DNA of 64,000 bases from Excoecaria cochinchinensis (taxonomy: Eukaryota; Streptophyta; Magnoliopsida; Malpighiales; Euphorbiaceae), in assembly GCA_947683425.1 (NCBI GenBank), contig CANTUQ010000003.1, forward strand, positions 1,984,001 to 2,048,000, written 5' to 3'. The notes below the pieces were generated by a model. It was not told where the DNA came from, ran no database searches, and saw nothing but the letters and a program-made list of their open reading frames with translations. How positions within the stretch are numbered: the stretch's first letter is position 1; the number at the start of each line of letters is the position of its first letter. This document shows, in pieces, positions 59,873-64,000 of the stretch. The position numbers and the translations under genes are program-made.

Positions 59873-60326
59873 TTCACGATCACAACAAATTTCATTGTGA
59901 CCGTGACGTACCCACATTCAGAATCCAAAATCTAACCTCTATTTAGTTCACGGTGACAACAAAATTGGTTGCCACCGTGACATATCCAAATTTCCAATAC
60001 AAAAGCTTACCTTCAGATAGTCACAGTGATAAAAAATCCATTGCCACCATGACATACCACATTTTCAAAACAGAATGTACAACTAAATTCATTGTCACTG
60101 TGACATAATTCAAAACACAATCCAGAAGCGAAACTCTCCACTGGTCACAATGACAACGAAGTCATTACCACCGTGAAATACCCAAAAATTCAATCTAGAA
60201 TGTAACTTCCCACTTGGTCACGGTGATAATTAATTTATGGCCACCGTAACATAACTCAGATTACAATCCAATATGCAATGTTCCTTTGGTCACGGTAATA
60301 ATGGATTTGTTGCCACCGTGACCTCC
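59873..60326. repeat. Array of seven hairpin-forming repeats (GTCACGGTG family)
   Basis: Units near 59873, 59947, 60020, 60080, 60143, 60216 and 60288, mostly 63-74 bp apart. Each has GGTCACGGTGA, a 15-20-bp loop with a few conserved bases, and the complement CACCGTGAC. A separating AATCCAGAATGTAAC-like spacer varies. Arms are 8-9 bp, and several changes in one arm are matched in the other. Confidence 0.88.
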
Positions 60327-60547
60327 TATGGATTTCCAAAAAAAATTTAAACTTCCCACAATATTTTAGGCCACATAAAACTTGAAAAACTCTCCAACAA
60401 GAACATTGCTAAACTAAGACCATGCATCACAAAATTTTAAAAAATCAAACACTATTAACAACCGAAGAAAGACCAAAAACATAAAATAAACAAAGTTGAG
60501 AAGTAGTTCTGCATTTACCAAGTCCGCAGCTTGACTTTTGAGTACCG

Positions 60548-61160
60548 TCAAGGGTCTGTGAGGGTGACAATCACTGAAGTGCCATCAAGTGTTGATTCAA
60601 AATAGGGCTTCATGTGATGTCCATTCACCTTGAAGTCTTTTTCATCCATCGGGTGCCTTAATGTCACCACTCCAAATTTATCAGCTCCCGCAACTTCGAA
60701 ATGGCATTTCCACCTCGATTTCAGTTTCCCAGGAAATAATCTCAACTTGCTATCATATAGAAGTACCTTCATCCCGGGCACAAATTCCTTCTTGATCAAC
60801 CTTCGATCATGCCATTTTTTGGTGTTGTCTTTGTACTTCGTGGCGTGATCGTATGCCCAAAATATGAGCTCTTCTAACTCATTCATCTGTAGAGACCTAC
60901 ACTTTCCTATACTTATAAGGTAAAAATTCAAGAATTTGGTAGCCCAATAAGCCTTATGTTCTAGTTCCACCGGAAGGTGACAGGACTTCCCAAACACTAA
61001 CCTGAAAGGAGACATCCCTATCGGTGTCATAAACGCTATCCTATATGCCCATAAAGCTTCATCTAGCTTAAAGTACCAATCCTTCTTAGATGCATTAATC
61101 ATTTTCTCTAAAATGGCTTTCAATTCTCGGTTGGACTCCTGGAGTTGGCTATTGGCTTGG
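60548..61160 (-). pseudogene. Athila-type integrase, C-terminal part (right of insertion)
   Basis: Reading from 61160 down, the segment begins in the middle of the integrase core, with the catalytic Glu in SNRELK. It continues through KDWYFKLDEALWAYRIAF, TPIGMSPFRLVFGKSCHLPV, ELEHKAYWATKFLNF, NELEELIFWAYDHATKY, KKWHDRRLIKKEF and LRLFPGKLKSRW, and ends with VNGHHMKPYFES and a stop at 60548. These are the diagnostic boxes of Athila-lineage integrases (K-x-CHLPVELEHKAYWA and FPGKLKSRW). The frame is open throughout this part, so the gene was reasonably intact when it was interrupted. Integrase inserts the element's cDNA into the genome. Confidence 0.88.
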
Positions 61161-61374
61161 GCATGTATGACGTGCGCCGAACCCCGGGGTGCCCCGAACA
61201 GCCGGCTTTCAGGGAGTTTGGGAGAGGTTCATAAAAACTTGCAAGGGAAATTGCAAGGGCGTCTATTTCAGGCAACAAGGAGGTTTCATGGAGTTGCCAC
61301 CCAACTGAACATTGGGAATGTTCGTCTAGCTTCAGTGAGCCTAAGACAGCGCTGCTGCATCTATTATAGGCATG

Positions 61375-61600
61375 CCGGAGGTGTCTTGGAGGCATCAACC
61401 CTAATGATAGGGTGGTCCTCTAGCCTCACGCTTGGGCAAACCGGAGGTGTCTTGGAGGCGTCCACTATAATAGAACATTAGGATGGCCCTCTCACCTCGT
61501 GGTGCCTAGGACTGTGCAATTTTAAGCCTTTTCACGAGACACAAAAGGTGTCTTGGAGGCCCCATCCCAACAAAACATTGAGATGGCCCTCTCGCCTCAT
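61375..61600. repeat. Three GGAGGTGTCTTGGAGGC units
   Basis: CCGGAGGTGTCTTGGAGGC occurs near 61376 and 61440, and AAAGGTGTCTTGGAGGCC near 61545. Each is followed by a CCC...AT(A/T)G...GATGGYCCTCTMGCCTC segment, giving units of about 65-105 bp within the solo LTR. Confidence 0.75.
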
Positions 61601-62927
61601 TGAGCCCAAAGACCAAAGAAAGTTCGGGACTTCTCATTTATTCATACCTTGGCTATATTTATAGTTAAGATTTGAATTTATCGTTTCATCCCATTTCTCA
61701 TTCAATTTAATGCAGTTAAATTAACGTGCAAATTATCCATTCAAGGGAAGCGGTAAATAAAGCATAATTAAAATAAAGTGCATAAAAATAATTTACAATA
61801 AAACTAGGGGCGGAATACAACCCCCATTATAAATTGCAGGCGATTCATACATAGACCAAAATATATATTAAGAGTGAGGACATTGGTCCTCGCATGCATA
61901 TTTATTGCAAAAGTTATTTTGAGGCGTCAATTTTATTTGTTAGAAAAATAGGACATTGGTCCTCAATTTATAAGAATCCCAATTTGATTAACAAAAACAT
62001 TTAACCATTTTTACATTCAGGGGATAATACAAGAAGAACAATTGTTCACAATATCGATATAAATTAAATAAAAAGGGGTAAAGTCTAGAAAGTAAACCCG
62101 GGAGGAGACCCTTGGGTCTTTCTAGTAGCTTCTACATCAAATGGCTCCAAATCCACCAGACCAGTCAAAAAATAAAACACACAAAAATAAAGGACATGTT
62201 AGTGTAAAATTAAATAATAAAAATAAATATGAAATTAAATGATAAGGAGGAAAATGGAAGAAATTGCATAAGAAAACTATTAAAAACAAAAGAAGAAAAA
62301 GAAAAGGTGTCAAATAGGGAAAGGAGGCCCAGGGACGGCCCAACGCATGTGACCAACAGGTGTCCCTGGGAGCGACAGACGGGTGTAAGGGCAACCCTCG
62401 ACGGCCCGTCGCTCACTTGAGTGATGGCTGTCGGTGGTCCTTATGCCCGTCGGTCACCTCTGTTCCCGAAAGTAAACTGAAAATTGAAAATTCTTTTTGT
62501 TTTAATTTGAATAAAAAAGGGGTTTTTATGCAAGAAATCACCAAATTTTTACCTTGTGAAGGTGAACGTTGCAAGATTTTGACTCCTCGAGTTCTACAAG
62601 GATCGGATTGTGATCACGCGATTGGGAGAGATTTTTGGTTGCAAAAAAAACCTCACTTTGAAAAATAAACCAAGAGATGGAAATTATTTTCTCTTTCTTA
62701 GAATTTTGACAGCGATGAATGTCTGAATTAGCTAGATTGATGAAAACGAAAGGATCTCGTTTCCTCGGATTAGCATAATTCGAGAATTGAAAGAAAATTA
62801 TTTTTTATAGAAATTGAAAATGAAATCCTCTGTGGAAAAATGTTAAACTTTAGTTTTCTAATAAAAAGTTTTCTTATCAAGAATTTTTCAGCAAAATTTC
62901 CAACCCTAGAAACTGAATCCCCTTCCG

Positions 62928-62936
62928 CTATTTATA
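62928..62936 (-). promoter_or_regulatory. TATA box of the solo LTR
   Basis: TATAAATAGCGGAAGGGG on the minus strand, about 740 bp from the LTR start, as expected for the U3/R junction. Confidence 0.6.
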
Positions 62937-63263
62937 GATTTAGGAAGAAATTTCAAATAAGTTTAAATTTTAAATTTAGATTTGAAGAGGATTTTCCGAA
63001 ATCAAATCAAAATTGAAAGATATTCAAAATATTTCAAAATCAAATCCAATCTTTTAAAAATATTTGAAGAGATTTTGGAGATTTAAAAGATATTGTGGAT
63101 ATTTTGTAAATCTTTTCCAAATCTCACCCAAAATCCGGCGGTTAAGGTTGCCAAATCAATGACCGATGGGCATCGGTGGATGACCAACGGCCATCGGTAG
63201 AAAGGGCAACAGCGGTCATTTGACCTGTGGCCTTAAACATGGCGTAATAGCCACTTGCGGGGT

Positions 63264-63480
63264 GTCGCTCGATCGAGCGACGAGCACCGCTCGAGTGGAG
63301 CGACTGGCACCGCTCGGGTCAAGCGACAGGCATCTCTAAAGCGAGCAACAAGCACCGCTTGGGTCGAGCGCCGGGCACCGCTCAAGCGAGTGATAGGCAC
63401 TCCCTCGAGCAACAATCGGCGCTCGAGCGCGAGCGATGGGCCCATTGCACGAGCGACGGGCTATACTACCACAGACGGGC
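63264..63480. repeat. GC-rich array of about 22-bp units with an 18-bp perfect palindrome
   Basis: Begins with the perfect palindrome GTCGCTCGATCGAGCGAC (63264-63281). About nine variants of GAGCGACNRGCACCGCTCGRG follow, spaced 19-24 bp apart. GC content is far above the flanking AT-rich LTR. Plus- and minus-strand open frames rich in Arg/Ser/Ala are by-products. Confidence 0.88.
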
Positions 63481-63672
63481 TACCCGTTTGTGGACCAAAA
63501 TTGAAATTTTCAAGGTTTTGACTCTCCGAAATCTCCCGTTCACCCAGAAAACTTTCAATCCTCATAAAACTGTAGAATGAGCACCCATAACTTTCATCAC
63601 TTGTGGGAAACCAACATTAGCTTCTTCATCGGGTAACTCTAATTTGGACTACCTCAGGACCCAGTGTCTACA

Positions 63673-64000
63673 GCATGATAAGGGGTAGTAACTTTATGCC
63701 TCACCCCAAATTTATTCAGCAAAGCTTTAAATCGGTGGTTAATGAAGTGTTTACCACCATCACTAACAATGGCTTTAGGGGCTCCATATCGAGTGAATAT
63801 ATTCTTTCTCAAAAACTCTAGCACAACCTTGGCATCACAAGTCCTAATGGCTATGGCTTCTACCCATTTGCTCTCATAATCTACTGCCACTAGTATACAC
63901 TCAAACCCATAGGATATCGGGAAAGGCCCCATAAAGTCTATCCCCCGCAAGTCAAACAACTCAACCTCAAGCTTATTGGTTAAGGGCATTTCATCCCTTT
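63673..64000 (-). pseudogene. Athila-type integrase, N-terminal core part (left of insertion)
   Basis: Minus-strand frame from the window edge: MPLTNKLEVELFDLRGIDFM, GPFPISYGFECILVAVDYES, KWVEAIAIR, DAKVVLEFLRKNIFTRYGAP, IVSDGGKHFINHRFKALLNK, and KVTTPYHA, then the target-site duplication and the solo LTR. The first two catalytic Asp residues are present (GID-FMGPFP and SDGGKHF). The third catalytic residue (Glu) lies on the other side of the insertion. The rest of pol is beyond the window. Confidence 0.9.

Larger units (their letters stand above)
61161..63677 (-). mobile_element. Solo LTR (2,507 bp) inside the Athila integrase, perfect GCATG duplication
   Basis: The LTR runs from TGTAGACACTGGGTCC at 63672 (minus) to GCACGTCATA at 61166, flanked by GCATG at 61161-61165 and 63673-63677. 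Its 3' part (GTTGGGTGGCAACTCC...GACGCCCTTGCAA...TTTTTATGAACCTC) parallels the end of the composite element's LTRs (TTGGGTGGCAACTC...GACGCCCTCGTAA...TTTTAATGAACCTC), so the families are related. Its 5' part holds a TATA box and a GC-rich 22-bp array. No internal coding region remains, the mark of LTR-LTR recombination. Two further tracts (61370-61480) repeat GGAGGTGTCTTGGAGGC. Confidence 0.92.

Overview
The window is plant nuclear DNA, almost certainly from a eudicot with a repeat-rich genome. The evidence is a Ty1/copia element, several Athila- and Tat/Ogre-like Ty3/gypsy elements, a CACTA transposon end, and relics of two plant gene families (a CC-NBS-LRR leucine-rich-repeat region and an alpha/beta-hydrolase). 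I found no intact host gene and no RNA gene. The DNA is AT-rich with many microsatellites, and most of it is nested, decayed transposons, as in pericentromeric or intergenic heterochromatin.

Layout. 1-169 is the tail of a long LTR. 1172-9493 is a near-complete copia element with LTRs of 1550 and 1548 bp. Its gag-pol is one frame broken only by four in-frame stops, and a copy of its 3' flank sits between the 5' LTR and the interior in place of the primer-binding site. 9934-11625 (-) is a broken NBS-LRR leucine-rich-repeat region. 11905-12808 is a non-autonomous DNA transposon candidate filled with a GTG-rich array. 12.8-17.8 kb is AT-rich with one old LTR-like stretch. 17793-18110 (-) is a gypsy gag fragment next to a minus-strand LTR (18120-18695, continuing at 37255-39092). 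That LTR is split by an 18.6-kb composite non-coding retrotransposon (18696-37254) of structure LTR-interior-LTR-interior-LTR, with matching target-site duplications at its outer ends. 39.1-43.6 kb carries CACTA ends and an alpha/beta-hydrolase pseudogene.

43.9-56.9 kb is a pile of gypsy pieces: LTR fragments with hairpin repeats, an integrase C-terminus, an antisense plant-mobile-domain-like ORF, a promoter region with TATA boxes on both strands, a 4.46-kb solo LTR with perfect TTCTC duplications, an ORF1-like pseudogene with a 5'-UTR intron, and a gag-protease remnant. 57-64 kb (-) is an Athila-type element whose integrase is cleanly split by a 2.5-kb solo LTR with perfect GCATG duplications.

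The most notable signals are: (1) the three-LTR tandem non-coding element; (2) short inverted repeats, often in tandem arrays, recurring in the non-coding DNA of several retrotransposons with unrelated stem sequences but similar architecture; (3) the copia element with a transplanted flank in place of its primer-binding site; and (4) the divergent-promoter arrangement around the antisense ORF. No coding region in the window looks functional. All family assignments are by eye from motifs, and no database was searched.
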